Shown: one piece after another, positions 24,197-32,904 of the stretch
How the letters are laid out: every line of letters begins with the position of its first letter
Numbering within the stretch: the stretch's first letter is position 1
Source of the DNA: Burkholderiales bacterium
Lineage (GTDB): Bacteria; Pseudomonadota; Gammaproteobacteria; Burkholderiales; Burkholderiaceae_B
DNA: 64,000 nt
Direction: 5' to 3'
NCBI GenBank assembly: GCA_027484315.1
Contig: JAIXTE010000055.1
Location: 1-64,000 of the forward strand
The notes under the pieces: generated by a model
What the model was told of the DNA's origin: nothing
The model's database searches: none
What the model saw: the letters and a program-made list of their open reading frames with translations, nothing else
Program-made: the position numbers and the translations under genes

Positions 24197-25640
24197 AGCC
24201 TTTCCAAGAAAAGCCTTGGCGCTGGGTTTGGCGCTGGCCTTGACCGGTTGCGCATCTGGAATTCCCTTGCAGGAAAAGTTCACAGGCAAGCCGGAGCAAT
24301 CCACCGAAGTGGCCTTGCCCGAAAATGTCAAGGGTGTCAGCATGAATGGCATTCAAAATGAGGCCTGGTGGCTGTTGCTGGGCGACCCCGGCTTGAATGC
24401 CGTGGTTGAACAGGCCTTGAAAAACAACACTGACGTGCGGCTGGCCAATGAGCGCCTGAACGAAGCGGGTGCGGTGTTGGGCATTGCCAAGTCGCAGCAA
24501 TGGCCTTCAATTTTCGGGCAGTTCACCAGTGGCCGCAACCGCCCCTCGCAAGCGGGCAATGTGCCTGTTTTTGGTGGACAGAATGTGTACCAAAGCAACC
24601 AGTTCGGTTTTGGGGCCACCTGGGAGTTGGACTTGTGGGGCCGTGTTGGTGCGCTCAAAGACGCAGCCAATGCCAGCTTCATGCAGCAGGGCTATAACGT
24701 GCGGGGTGCGCGCTTGAGTGTTGCCGCAACTGCAGCTTCGTTGTACACGCAGGTGCGCGTACTGGGCCTTCAGGTCAAGGTACTGGAGCAAACGCTTGAA
24801 AGCCGCGATTCAGCCTACAAACTGGCGAAGCAGCGGTATGACGTGGGCTTGAGCAATGAACTTCAACTGCGCCAAACTGAAGCTGAACTGCTGACTGTGC
24901 GTGCGCAGTTGCCTGACACGCGTGAACAGTTGGCCCGTGCCCAGAATGCCTTGGCTGTTGTGGTGGGTGGTAACGCACCCGCCTTGCCTGCTTTGGCCGT
25001 GGACAATCTACAGTTGACCAAGTTGTTCATTCTGCCAGAGGACACGCCATCTGAATTGCTGTTGCGCAGGCCCGACTTGGCTGCTGCCGAACAGCAGTTG
25101 CTGGCTGGTGAAGCCAACCTGGAAGCCGCGCGCAAGGCTTTTTTCCCGTCTATTGGTTTGAGTGCTTTTGGTGGGCGTGAAAGCGCAGACTTGAGCAACC
25201 TGTTCAGCGGTCCTGCCCGCGTGTGGAGTTTTCAGACCCAGATTACTCAACCTATTTTTCAGGCAGGCCGCTTGTTTGACGAGCGAGATGCCGCTGTAGC
25301 CCGCCGCAACCAGGCGGTTTTGCAGTACGAGGCCAGTGTTCGTGCTGCATTTCAGGAAATTTACGACGCCATTGTTGCTCAGCGTGAGGCGCGTGAGCGT
25401 TTGCAGGCCCGCCAAGAACAGGTTCAAACCTTGACGCAGGTGGTGCGCTTGGCGCAATTGCGCTTGGACAATGGCGTTGCCAATCAGCTTGAATTGCTGG
25501 ATGCCCAGCGCAACCTGTTGAATGCGCAGCTTAGCTGGGCTTCCGCCTGGCAAAGTCAGCAAGGGGCTACCTTGGCGATGATTCGTGCTTTGGGTGGTGG
25601 GTTTGATGCGGAACAGACCCGGCAAGTTGCCGGGTCTTGA
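24189..25640 (+). CDS. oprM: Outer-membrane efflux channel lipoprotein (OprM/NodT family)
   Basis: A 483-residue outer-membrane factor. The start at ATG 24189 follows AAGGAGGCGAGC and makes MFKAFPRKALALGLALALTGCAS with a lipobox (LTGC). Two repeats of the outer-membrane efflux protein fold are visible, each with long helical hairpins (AEAELLTVRAQL; LAQLRLDNGVANQLELLDAQRNLLNAQL). ATWELDLWGRVG and PSIGLSAFGG are NodT-type signatures. It is third in the acrAB-oprM operon, translationally overlapped with acrB. A perfect palindrome covers its last codons. Confidence 0.93.
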   Translation: MFKAFPRKALALGLALALTGCASGIPLQEKFTGKPEQSTEVALPENVKGVSMNGIQNEAWWLLLGDPGLNAVVEQALKNNTDVRLANERLNEAGAVLGIAKSQQWPSIFGQFTSGRNRPSQAGNVPVFGGQNVYQSNQFGFGATWELDLWGRVGALKDAANASFMQQGYNVRGARLSVAATAASLYTQVRVLGLQVKVLEQTLESRDSAYKLAKQRYDVGLSNELQLRQTEAELLTVRAQLPDTREQLARAQNALAVVVGGNAPALPALAVDNLQLTKLFILPEDTPSELLLRRPDLAAAEQQLLAGEANLEAARKAFFPSIGLSAFGGRESADLSNLFSGPARVWSFQTQITQPIFQAGRLFDERDAAVARRNQAVLQYEASVRAAFQEIYDAIVAQREARERLQARQEQVQTLTQVVRLAQLRLDNGVANQLELLDAQRNLLNAQLSWASAWQSQQGATLAMIRALGGGFDAEQTRQVAGS

Positions 25641-25704
25641 TGAAGGCGAGACAACGGTACGAATTGGCCAATTCGCGTTGGCCAATTTGTATTGTTCAAT
25701 TCGT
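25615..25704. repeat. Stacked perfect palindromes at the end of the efflux operon
   Basis: 25615-25637: 11-bp arms AGACCCGGCAA/TTGCCGGGTCT around one base, overlapping the oprM stop codon. 25660-25675: the 16-bp perfect palindrome CGAATTGGCCAATTCG. TTGGCCAATT recurs at 25678, and ACGAATTG (25659)/CAATTCGT (25697) form outer arms. No T-run follows, so they are not classical terminators. Confidence 0.6.
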
Positions 25705-25746
25705 GGGCATTTCACCCTGATCAGTTGGCTTGCAGCTCAATATTGA

Positions 25747-27489
25747 TTACTTGTAGTTGTAATCGATCTGGTGATTCAGATTCAAATCTGAAAACTGGCT
25801 TCCGATGTCCTGAATGTCGTTAAACCAGCCCCACTGCGGGTATGCGCCTTTGTCGTTGTAACCACCCATGGTGCCCTTGGACGTGCCGTCTCCGGCATTG
25901 TCATTCAACGAGGTCATGTGGATCGATTGACCAATTGGGCTGCCCGCATCAAGAATGCCATGCAGGTTGTTGTGTTCATTGGTAGCCCACACGTTCCGCA
26001 GTTGCTCGTCGCTCAAGCCCAAAGTGTCGCCCCCTTTTTGTTCAATCAGATTTTTCAGGCCAGCAACATCACCATCAATGGCTGACAGTTTGGCCTGTGC
26101 ATAGGCTCGCCCGGCGTCTTGTTCGGAACCGAACATACTGGCAGGTAGCATGGCCTGTTTCATCAGCATATTGCCAGTCAGGTAAGCGCCCTTGATTTTC
26201 TCGGTATCCGGTTTGTTGTTCAGGTAAGTGCCGGTTTGTTCCAAGGTGGATTGGATGGATGAAATCACTTCGCTGGCGGGTTTGCCGAAAACAGTTTCCA
26301 TCGCCGCATCGTGGGTGGGGCGGTGCATCAGGAACCCCAAACCATGACTTTCACCGATGTGCTGGCTGGGGCTATGTGAGTTAGGCGTGATGTATTCTCC
26401 AAGGGCTCGATCCGTGCCAAGGCCCGTAATACCTGTAACGCCAGTTTGGCTTTGCGAACCACTGGAACTGTGTTCGCTGGCGCCATGGTTGCCATGGGCA
26501 CTGTGGGTACTTTCGCTGGAAGCGAACGCTTGATCCGCCAGCAAACCGGGCTGATCCGGCAGCAAACCAGGATTGGAACTGGAACTTTCTCCAGATCCAT
26601 GGGCATGCGAAGTACTGGCGCTTTCCACCGCTCTCTGATCACTTTTTACTTCGGCCTTGTCACCCCCTGCCGCTGATGACGCACCGGCCGATTGCAGCTT
26701 TTCGACAAGTTGATGGGAACCTCCAGTTGCAGAGGAATGACCATGATCTTCATGCTTTGATGACACACCGGCCGATTCGAGCTTTTCGACAAGCTGATGG
26801 GAATCTCTAGTTGCGGAGGAATGACTGTGATCTTCATGCCCCTTGGCTGAGTCGTCACAGAATGCCGGGTCGCACCAGTCTTTCAGCGGGTGGTCGCTGT
26901 TACGCGAGTCGCCAGTTTGATAATGGTTGAGAGCCAGCGTTTCATTGCCATCATAATGGTCAATCAATTGCTTGAGATGTTGCACGCCTGCGAGGGTGGC
27001 CTTGCCGGGGTCTTTCATGTCTGCTGCTGTCAGTGCGTTACCGGCCGAGTCCTTCAATGCATGGGTCGTGTCCCCAAAGATGCCACCTTCCAGAAGACCA
27101 CCATGTACAGACAAAAGTCCGTGAACCTGCTCATTCGTTCCATCATTCGCGGCGTGGGATTCAATAGGACTGGGCACTTTCTTGGTTCGAATCATGTCGG
27201 TGACCATCCCCTCCGAAATACCGGCAGTTTTGGCAAGCTGCTCGGCGTAGGTGGTCCAATCATTTGAGCTTGCACCCAGCGCTGGGGACTTTATTCCCTC
27301 TGCCTGTTCAAGCCAGTTGTTGTCTTTGGCAGGAGCCAAGCCAGTTTTCTTCGAGGTTGTTTCAGCTCTTTCAGATTCGGCAGCCCTGGTGGTTTCGGTT
27401 GTGGCCAATCCAGTTTGTGCGGAGGATTCAACGGCTTCGGTAACATCGGCGTGTAGGTGGGGTGCTGCGCCTGCAACGGGATCACACAT
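25747..27489 (-). CDS. Unrecognised 580-residue His/Ser-rich protein with lysozyme-like segment
   Basis: A 580-residue soluble-looking protein, no signal peptide or TM segment, starting MCDPVAGAAPHLHADV. Residues 1-60 are Ala/Glu/Thr-rich. At about 165-200, ATLAGVQHLKQLIDHYDGNETLALNHYQTGD matches the pattern of the last helix block of SLT-type lytic transglycosylases (repeated 'GxxYLxxLxxxYxGNxxLALxAYNxG'). About 215-275 holds two near-identical units of about 29 residues (HEDHSHSSAT...HQLVEKLESAGVSS). About 280-360 is Ser/His/Gly-rich low complexity. About 375-580 is an ordered C-terminal domain (HDAAMETVFGKPASEVISS, ending NLNHQIDYNYK). Single gene, no homologue recognised. A secreted effector or peptidoglycan-active protein is possible, but not shown. 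Confidence 0.6.
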   Translation of the reverse strand: MCDPVAGAAPHLHADVTEAVESSAQTGLATTETTRAAESERAETTSKKTGLAPAKDNNWLEQAEGIKSPALGASSNDWTTYAEQLAKTAGISEGMVTDMIRTKKVPSPIESHAANDGTNEQVHGLLSVHGGLLEGGIFGDTTHALKDSAGNALTAADMKDPGKATLAGVQHLKQLIDHYDGNETLALNHYQTGDSRNSDHPLKDWCDPAFCDDSAKGHEDHSHSSATRDSHQLVEKLESAGVSSKHEDHGHSSATGGSHQLVEKLQSAGASSAAGGDKAEVKSDQRAVESASTSHAHGSGESSSSNPGLLPDQPGLLADQAFASSESTHSAHGNHGASEHSSSGSQSQTGVTGITGLGTDRALGEYITPNSHSPSQHIGESHGLGFLMHRPTHDAAMETVFGKPASEVISSIQSTLEQTGTYLNNKPDTEKIKGAYLTGNMLMKQAMLPASMFGSEQDAGRAYAQAKLSAIDGDVAGLKNLIEQKGGDTLGLSDEQLRNVWATNEHNNLHGILDAGSPIGQSIHMTSLNDNAGDGTSKGTMGGYNDKGAYPQWGWFNDIQDIGSQFSDLNLNHQIDYNYK

Positions 27490-27647
27490 GTTAGCTCTCG
27501 TTAAATTGAATGTTGATAATAGGACTCTCTTTGATTAAGTAAAAATGGGGAGGGAATGGTTCAACCTACTTTCCGACTTTTAGTGCAGGGCCTCAAACAA
27601 TTTTTTGTGCCGGTGGCTTGTTTTGGGGATAAGATCAAAAAAACAAA

Positions 27648-27671
27648 CCATGACATTGAAAAATGTCATGG
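27648..27671. promoter_or_regulatory. Perfect inverted repeat upstream of the PF10118-type gene
   Basis: CCATGACATT-GAAA-AATGTCATGG: 10-bp perfect arms, 45 bp before the start at 27716. It may be an operator or an mRNA hairpin; no T-run follows. Confidence 0.5.
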
Positions 27672-27715
27672 AATACAAGCAAAAGTGTGTGTTAACACTG
27701 CCACGGAGACCTGCG

Positions 27716-28684
27716 ATGAACATTTTGGAAAACCTGGGTTTTGCAAAGAAGGAAGCCCGCGCGGCCTCCAACACCGACATTCCCCTGAAGCAACGCAATG
27801 TGAAGTTCGACTGGTCAGAAACGCCCCTCGACTGGATACCCAATGAACCGTTTTCGAGCTATTTCATCAATGAAATCAACCTGATTCTACCTGCTGGTGA
27901 ATTCTGGTTCTGCCGCCTGTACAACAAGGCCTTGCCCTTGGTGACCGATGAAAAGCTGAAAGAAGATGTGCGGGGCTTCATCAAACAGGAAGCCATGCAC
28001 GCGCGTGGGCATGCGTCGGCCACCGAGGAATACCTGGCCGCACGGGGAATCAAGACCGAGCGCAACCAGAAGCTGATGAAGTGGCTGTTTGATGTGGTGC
28101 TGGACGACAACCCGTTTGGCCGAAAGGTACCTGCATGGCTGGAGCACCGCTGGTTGCTGACCCGTCTTGGCTTGGTAGCTACCATTGAACACATGACCTG
28201 TGTGTTGGGCATGTATGTGCTGGAAAACAAGGCCTGGGACAAGCTGAATGCCGATGAGGTGTTGCTTGATCTGATTCGCTGGCACGGCGCTGAAGAAGTA
28301 GAGCACCGCAGCGTGGCCTTTGACCTTTATAAACACCTTGGTGGCGATTATTTGTCACGCTATTACCTGGCCGCGATTGTGGTGCCCATGATCATCGGTT
28401 TGTGGGTGGATGGCGCTGCACACATTGCCGGGCAAGACCCTCGTTTTGCAAAGAAAAAGCCTGCTGTTTACAAGCCCTGGATGTGGATTGAGTGGTTCAA
28501 GGATTCCCGGAAGGGTCTGTTGCCCAACCCTTTATGGCTCGTCATGCAACAGTTGCCGTACTTCAGCCCTTGGTATGACCCAGTCCAAGAAGGCTCGAGT
28601 AAATTGGCTCAGGATTACCTGAACAAGTCCCCAGCAGCCATGACAGCCAGCGCTATTGCTGCCAACATGAAGGTACCAGCCTGA
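27716..28684 (+). CDS. Predicted metal-dependent hydrolase (PF10118 family)
   Basis: A 322-residue protein starting MNILENLGFAKKEARA, chosen because GGAG lies 7 bp upstream. It shows the His/Glu motifs of the PF10118/COG3687 family: GEFWFCRLYNKAL, IKQEAMHARGHA, the ATIEHMT segment and WHGAEEVEHRSVAFDLY. These resemble ferritin-like di-metal helices (ExxH repeats). The family is described as a predicted metal-dependent hydrolase and its reaction is unknown. No TM prediction is needed except a hydrophobic stretch (YLAAIVVPMIIGLWV). It is possibly part of lipid or xenobiotic metabolism, by analogy with the many acyl-CoA enzymes nearby. Confidence 0.8.
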   Translation: MNILENLGFAKKEARAASNTDIPLKQRNVKFDWSETPLDWIPNEPFSSYFINEINLILPAGEFWFCRLYNKALPLVTDEKLKEDVRGFIKQEAMHARGHASATEEYLAARGIKTERNQKLMKWLFDVVLDDNPFGRKVPAWLEHRWLLTRLGLVATIEHMTCVLGMYVLENKAWDKLNADEVLLDLIRWHGAEEVEHRSVAFDLYKHLGGDYLSRYYLAAIVVPMIIGLWVDGAAHIAGQDPRFAKKKPAVYKPWMWIEWFKDSRKGLLPNPLWLVMQQLPYFSPWYDPVQEGSSKLAQDYLNKSPAAMTASAIAANMKVPA

Positions 28685-28721
28685 CCTTTTGCACCGCTTG
28701 CAACATCACCTCACCGGTGCT

Positions 28722-29135
28722 ATGTTGCAGGCTATGCCGAAGCTGTTCCGAATCTTACTCGTGTTGTGGATGTTGTTTGCGCTGCCTTTGCAAGGCATGG
28801 CGCAGGCCAGCATGTTCGCATGCCACTTGAAGGGCAGTAACCCAAGCTCTGTGGTCGATAGTCATTTAAACGACCACGCTGACATGAACCATACTGAGAT
28901 GGGGCATGCCATGCATGGCGAGGACAGCACTACACCAGTGAAGAACCAGCTTGCGCAATCTGCGCATGGGTGTTGTAACTGCGCGCCGTCCTGTGCAGTC
29001 GTCATCCTCCCCGCCCCTCAAGTCAGCCTGGATGCAACACGGCATGAAGCGGTTTTATCGATAGTGTCTGTTAATGCCTCATTTTCTGCCGACAGCCGTC
29101 GAATAGACCGGCCTCCCAAAACAACCGCAATCTGA
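28722..29135 (+). CDS. CopL-like small exported His/Cys protein
   Basis: About 137 residues. The start is uncertain (ATG 28722 or ATG 28734; upstream TTG 28689). A signal peptide is clear (LFRILLVLWMLFALPLQGMAQA). The mature part has HADMNHTEMGHAMHGED and the cluster HGCCNCAPSCAVV, which suits copper binding. This layout resembles CopL/DUF2946-type proteins that precede copper-resistance genes. It is the first gene of the copper cluster (28.7-33.3 kb). Confidence 0.6.
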   Translation: MLQAMPKLFRILLVLWMLFALPLQGMAQASMFACHLKGSNPSSVVDSHLNDHADMNHTEMGHAMHGEDSTTPVKNQLAQSAHGCCNCAPSCAVVILPAPQVSLDATRHEAVLSIVSVNASFSADSRRIDRPPKTTAI

Positions 29136-29200
29136 TTCTTGGGCAAGCGCTTGGGTATTCGCCCGGGCTTGCCTTGTGTATTGAATGATTGCGAGGATCT

Positions 29201-29500
29201 ATGAATTTTCATTTCAAAACAGCTCCGCCTTTGGCGGTGATGGCGTTTGCCTTGGCGTTGCCCGTACATGCTGAAACAGCGGCACTGGAATTGGAGTACA
29301 AGTCTGCTTTTGATGGGTATCAGGCCTGCAAGGAAACTGAAATCAAGGACTGGCCAGTGGTGAATCAAATGGTCAGTGAAATCGGTGGATGGCGTGTCTA
29401 TGCCCGTGAACCCGGGCAGGAAATACCGTCTGAAAAGGCTGCCGATATGCCGAAATACGGTGAACCTGCTGAACCTCACCACCACGGGGGCAGGCCATGA
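29201..29500 (+). CDS. Small exported protein of the copper cluster
   Basis: A 99-residue product starting at ATG 29201 behind GAGG. It has a signal peptide (PLAVMAFALALPVHA-ET, about 1-23). The mature part contains FDGYQACKETEIKDWPVVNQMVSEIGGWRVYA and a C-terminal His-rich tail (EPHHHGGRP) that could bind metal. It overlaps the TolC-like gene by 4 bp (ATGA), so it is translationally coupled. The family is not named, but the position before a CusC/TolC-like gene suggests a periplasmic partner of copper export. Confidence 0.65.
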   Translation: MNFHFKTAPPLAVMAFALALPVHAETAALELEYKSAFDGYQACKETEIKDWPVVNQMVSEIGGWRVYAREPGQEIPSEKAADMPKYGEPAEPHHHGGRP

Positions 29501-30921
29501 ACGTGACCGGTGTGTTAAAGAAGACTACAGTGGTTTCCGCCATCTTGGCGCTGATCGGGTGTGCGGCCGTTGACATGGACGTCAATGTGAATTCTGCCAA
29601 CCAAGAGTTGCGCAATTTCACGGGTGGCAATTTAAGCCTTGTTCAAACAGACGAACAACGCAGAGCCATGGCCAGCAAGGCCAGTGAAATTCTGAAAGAA
29701 CCCCTGAACCAGCCCGCTGCGGTCGAGTTGATGCTGACCCACAGCCCGCAGTTTCAAACCGTGCTGGCCGAGAATTGGGCGCAGGCCGCACAGGCTGCGC
29801 AAATGGGTCGAATTCACAACCCGGTATTTGCATTTGAGCGTTTGCGCATCAAGGATGAACTGGAGCTTGGCCGTTTGCTCAGTTTTGGCCTGCTTGACCT
29901 GCTCAGCTTTCCCGCCCGGCAAGGCATTGCCCGCACGCAAATTGACCGGGTGCAATTGCAGTTGACCAGCAGCGTGGTTGAACAAGTGACGCAAATCCGG
30001 CAAGCCTGGGTTGACGCTGTGGCTGCCCACCAGGCGCACACCTACGCGCAGCAAGTGTTTGAAAGTGCACAAACCAGTGCAGAGCTGGCACGCCGCATGC
30101 AGGAAGTGGGCAACTTTACGCGCTTGCAGCGTGCACGCCAGCAAAGCTTTTACGCCGATGCTGCGTTGAACCTGGCTGCTACGCGGCACAAGGCCACGGT
30201 CAGCCGCGAAGCACTGGTGCGCATGCTGGGCCTAAGTAGCGAGCAGGCGGCGCAATTGAAGTTGCCCGAGCGCCTGCCCGACTTGCCTGAAGTTCCCAAG
30301 GCACCGTCTGAGGTGGCCAAGCGCGGTGAAGACCGCCTGGATGTGCGCATGGCCAAACAGGGTTTTGATGCCAGTACCAAATCGCAGGGTTTGGGCAATG
30401 TGGCCAGCTTCCTGGACATTGAAGCGGGTGTGCGTTACGACACTGTTTTCGAGAACGACACGGGCGAGCGCAACAACAAAAAAGGGTATGAGATTGAATT
30501 GGCCCTGCCGATTTTTGACTGGGGCGGCATGAAACGCGACGCCATGAATGCCAACACCCTGGCTGCGGCCAACCGGCTGGAAGCAACACTGCGGGCTGCG
30601 CAATCTACCCTGCGGGAAAGCTACTCGGCCTACCGCACCACCTACGACATTGCACGCCATTACCGCGATGAAATTTTGCCGCTCAAGCAAACTATCGCCG
30701 ATGAGAACCTGCTGCGTTACAACGGCATGTTCATTGGCGTGTTCGAACTGTTGGCGGACAGTCGCGACCAGGTGAATACGGTGGTTCAAGCCATCAATGC
30801 CCAGGCTGATTTCTGGCGGGCCGATGCGGCCTTGCAAGCCACCGTGGTGGGCAAACCCATGATGGTGTCGGTCAGCGGTGCGGCAGCAAATGTTGGCGGC
30901 GACGCCGGCGGTGGCCATTGA
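29497..30921 (+). CDS. TolC-family outer-membrane lipoprotein of the copper cluster
   Basis: A 474-residue outer-membrane factor. Signal with lipobox (LALIGCAAV). It holds two TolC-type repeats with long helices (QIRQAWVDAVAAHQAHTYAQQ and YRDEILPLKQTIADENLLRYNGMFIGVFELL), and a strand LPIFDWGGMKRDAM. No inner-membrane RND or ABC partner sits beside it, so it may serve a pump encoded elsewhere. The C-terminus is Gly/His-containing (GGDAGGGH). Upstream overlap with the 99-residue gene; the multicopper oxidase follows after 29 bp. Confidence 0.85.
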   Translation: MNVTGVLKKTTVVSAILALIGCAAVDMDVNVNSANQELRNFTGGNLSLVQTDEQRRAMASKASEILKEPLNQPAAVELMLTHSPQFQTVLAENWAQAAQAAQMGRIHNPVFAFERLRIKDELELGRLLSFGLLDLLSFPARQGIARTQIDRVQLQLTSSVVEQVTQIRQAWVDAVAAHQAHTYAQQVFESAQTSAELARRMQEVGNFTRLQRARQQSFYADAALNLAATRHKATVSREALVRMLGLSSEQAAQLKLPERLPDLPEVPKAPSEVAKRGEDRLDVRMAKQGFDASTKSQGLGNVASFLDIEAGVRYDTVFENDTGERNNKKGYEIELALPIFDWGGMKRDAMNANTLAAANRLEATLRAAQSTLRESYSAYRTTYDIARHYRDEILPLKQTIADENLLRYNGMFIGVFELLADSRDQVNTVVQAINAQADFWRADAALQATVVGKPMMVSVSGAAANVGGDAGGGH

Positions 30922-30950
30922 GCCATTGCACAGACAAAAGGATTTTAAAC

Positions 30951-32363
30951 ATGACTTCCAGACGAGATTTTTTTAAAGCAGCAGCGCTGACAGGCGGTGC
31001 AGTGGCTGCCGCAAGTGTGAGCAAAGTGGCGATGAGCGCCTTGCCGGAACCGGTTTTACAAACTTTGCCCGACACCATGCCACCCTTGGTGCCCAGCACC
31101 GGGCGGCCTTACAACCCGGTGGTGACTTTGAACGGCTGGACACTTCCCTGGCGAATGAACAAGGGCGTGAAGGAATTCCACCTGGTGGCTGAACCGGTGG
31201 TGCGTGAAATGGCACCCGGCATGACTGCCCATCTGTGGGGTTACAACGGCCAAAGCCCAGGCCCAACCATTGAGGTGGTGGAGGGCGACCGAGTGCGGAT
31301 TTTTGTCACCAACAAACTGCCCGAGCACACCAGTGTGCATTGGCACGGGCAAAGGTTGCCCAATGGCATGGACGGTGTAACAGGCTTGAACCAGCCAGGC
31401 ATTTCACCGGGAAAAACTTTTGTGTATGAATTCGAAGCGCGCAGGCCCGGCACTTTCATGTACCACCCGCATGCGGACGAAATGGTGCAAATGGCCATGG
31501 GCATGATGGGGTTCTGGGTCACGCATCCGAAAAGCAAGCACCCGCTGATCAGCGACGTGGATCGAGATTACTGCTTCTTGCTGAATGCGTATGACATTGA
31601 TCCCGGTGCCTACACACCGAAAATCATGACCATGCTCGACTTCAACCTGTGGACCTGGAACAGCCGCCTTTTTCCGGGTATTTCGCCCCTGGTGGCGCGC
31701 AAGAATGACCGGGTTCGACTTCGCGTGGGCAACCTGACCATGACCAATCACCCCATTCACATTCATGGCCACGAGTTTGAAGTGACGGGCACGGACGGTG
31801 GGCCTACACCCAAGGCAGGGCGATGGCCTGAAGTAACAGTGGACATTGCTGTTGGGCAAATGCGGCAAATGGAATTCATTGCAAGCGAAGAAGGGGACTG
31901 GGCATTTCATTGCCACAAAAGCCACCACACCATGAATGCCATGGGCCATGATGTGCCCACGATGATTGGTGTTGATCATCGCGGCATGACCAAAAAAATC
32001 ACCAATCTCATTCCGGATTACATGGTGATGGGTGAGCGCGGCATGGCGGACATGTCGGAAATGCAAATGCCCTTACCGGACAACACACTGCCCATGATGA
32101 CGGGAGAGGGGCCTTTTGGTTCGGTTGAAATGGGTGGCATGTTCAGCATGTTGAAGGTGCGCAAGGACCAAAAGTCGGGTGATTATTCAGACCCTGGCTG
32201 GTACAAGCACCCCGAAGGCACCATTGCCTATGAATTCACGGGTGAATTGGCCAAGCCTGCGCGCAGCAGCGGTGCCGGACAAGGCAGCATGAAACTGGCG
32301 CAAAAGCAGCAGCCTCACATTGAATTGAAAGTGCGCAAGCCCAGCGGCCATTCAGGACACTGA
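30951..32363 (+). CDS. Tat-exported multicopper oxidase (CopA/CumA-like)
   Basis: A 470-residue oxidase. The start at ATG 30951 follows AAGGA and gives a twin-arginine signal (SRRDFFKAAALTGGAVAA). All four copper-binding motifs are present: HWHGQRLPNGMDG and MYHPHADEM in the first cupredoxin domain, HPIHIHGHEFEVTG and HCHKSHHTMNAMGH in the last. A Met/His-rich C-terminal part (about 375-410, MVMGERGMADMSEMQMP) may bind Cu(I). Such enzymes oxidise Cu(I) to Cu(II) in the periplasm. It sits in an operon with cupredoxin and CusF-like genes. Confidence 0.92.
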   Translation: MTSRRDFFKAAALTGGAVAAASVSKVAMSALPEPVLQTLPDTMPPLVPSTGRPYNPVVTLNGWTLPWRMNKGVKEFHLVAEPVVREMAPGMTAHLWGYNGQSPGPTIEVVEGDRVRIFVTNKLPEHTSVHWHGQRLPNGMDGVTGLNQPGISPGKTFVYEFEARRPGTFMYHPHADEMVQMAMGMMGFWVTHPKSKHPLISDVDRDYCFLLNAYDIDPGAYTPKIMTMLDFNLWTWNSRLFPGISPLVARKNDRVRLRVGNLTMTNHPIHIHGHEFEVTGTDGGPTPKAGRWPEVTVDIAVGQMRQMEFIASEEGDWAFHCHKSHHTMNAMGHDVPTMIGVDHRGMTKKITNLIPDYMVMGERGMADMSEMQMPLPDNTLPMMTGEGPFGSVEMGGMFSMLKVRKDQKSGDYSDPGWYKHPEGTIAYEFTGELAKPARSSGAGQGSMKLAQKQQPHIELKVRKPSGHSGH

Positions 32364-32388
32364 AACCAATTTGAGTCAAGGAGTGTCA

Positions 32389-32883
32389 ATGTTGAAGTTG
32401 TCAGGAATTGTTTTGGCTTGTGCTGCGTTACTGGGCGGTATGGGCAATGCTGCCTTCGCTCATGGCGACAGGAAAGGGAACACTGCGCCGGTGGTGAAGG
32501 AACAAACTGCCTGGGGTATTGCGGGCGATGCTGAAAAGGTAGTTCGCACCATTGACGTCAGCATGGGTGACGACATGCGATTCAGCCCAGGCAAACTTGT
32601 AGTGAAGCAGGGTGAAACCATTCGTTTTGTGGTCCGCAACACAGGTGCCTTGCTGCATGAATTCGTGATTGGAACACCCGCCGGGAATGCAAGGCATGCG
32701 GATCTGATGATGAAGTTTCCCGGCATGGAACACGATGAGCCCTACATGGCCCACGTGGACCCGGGCAAAACCGGCGAGATTGTGTGGATGTTCAACAAGG
32801 CGGGTGAGTTTGAATTCGTCTGTCTGATCGCAGGTCATTTTCAGGCAGGCATGGTGGGCACCATTACCGTGGCAGCCAAGTAA
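32389..32883 (+). CDS. Periplasmic cupredoxin
   Basis: A 164-residue copper protein, start at ATG 32389 with AAGGAG 6 bp upstream. Signal peptide 1-24 (ends AAFA). A blue-copper (plastocyanin/azurin-like) fold: GDDMRFSPGKLVVKQGETIRFVVRNTG, then LLHEFVIG with the first His, and FEFVCLIAGHFQAGM with Cys, His and an axial Met. It may carry electrons to or from the multicopper oxidase or buffer copper. Operon position: 25 bp after the oxidase and 21 bp before the CusF-like gene. Confidence 0.88.
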   Translation: MLKLSGIVLACAALLGGMGNAAFAHGDRKGNTAPVVKEQTAWGIAGDAEKVVRTIDVSMGDDMRFSPGKLVVKQGETIRFVVRNTGALLHEFVIGTPAGNARHADLMMKFPGMEHDEPYMAHVDPGKTGEIVWMFNKAGEFEFVCLIAGHFQAGMVGTITVAAK

Positions 32884-32904
32884 CTTTTGAAGGAGTATAT
32901 AAAA

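Noticed and set aside
25747-27489. Phage internal virion protein, because of the N-terminal MCDPV
   Set aside because: Only the first five residues resemble that group; there are no phage genes nearby and the rest of the protein does not fit.
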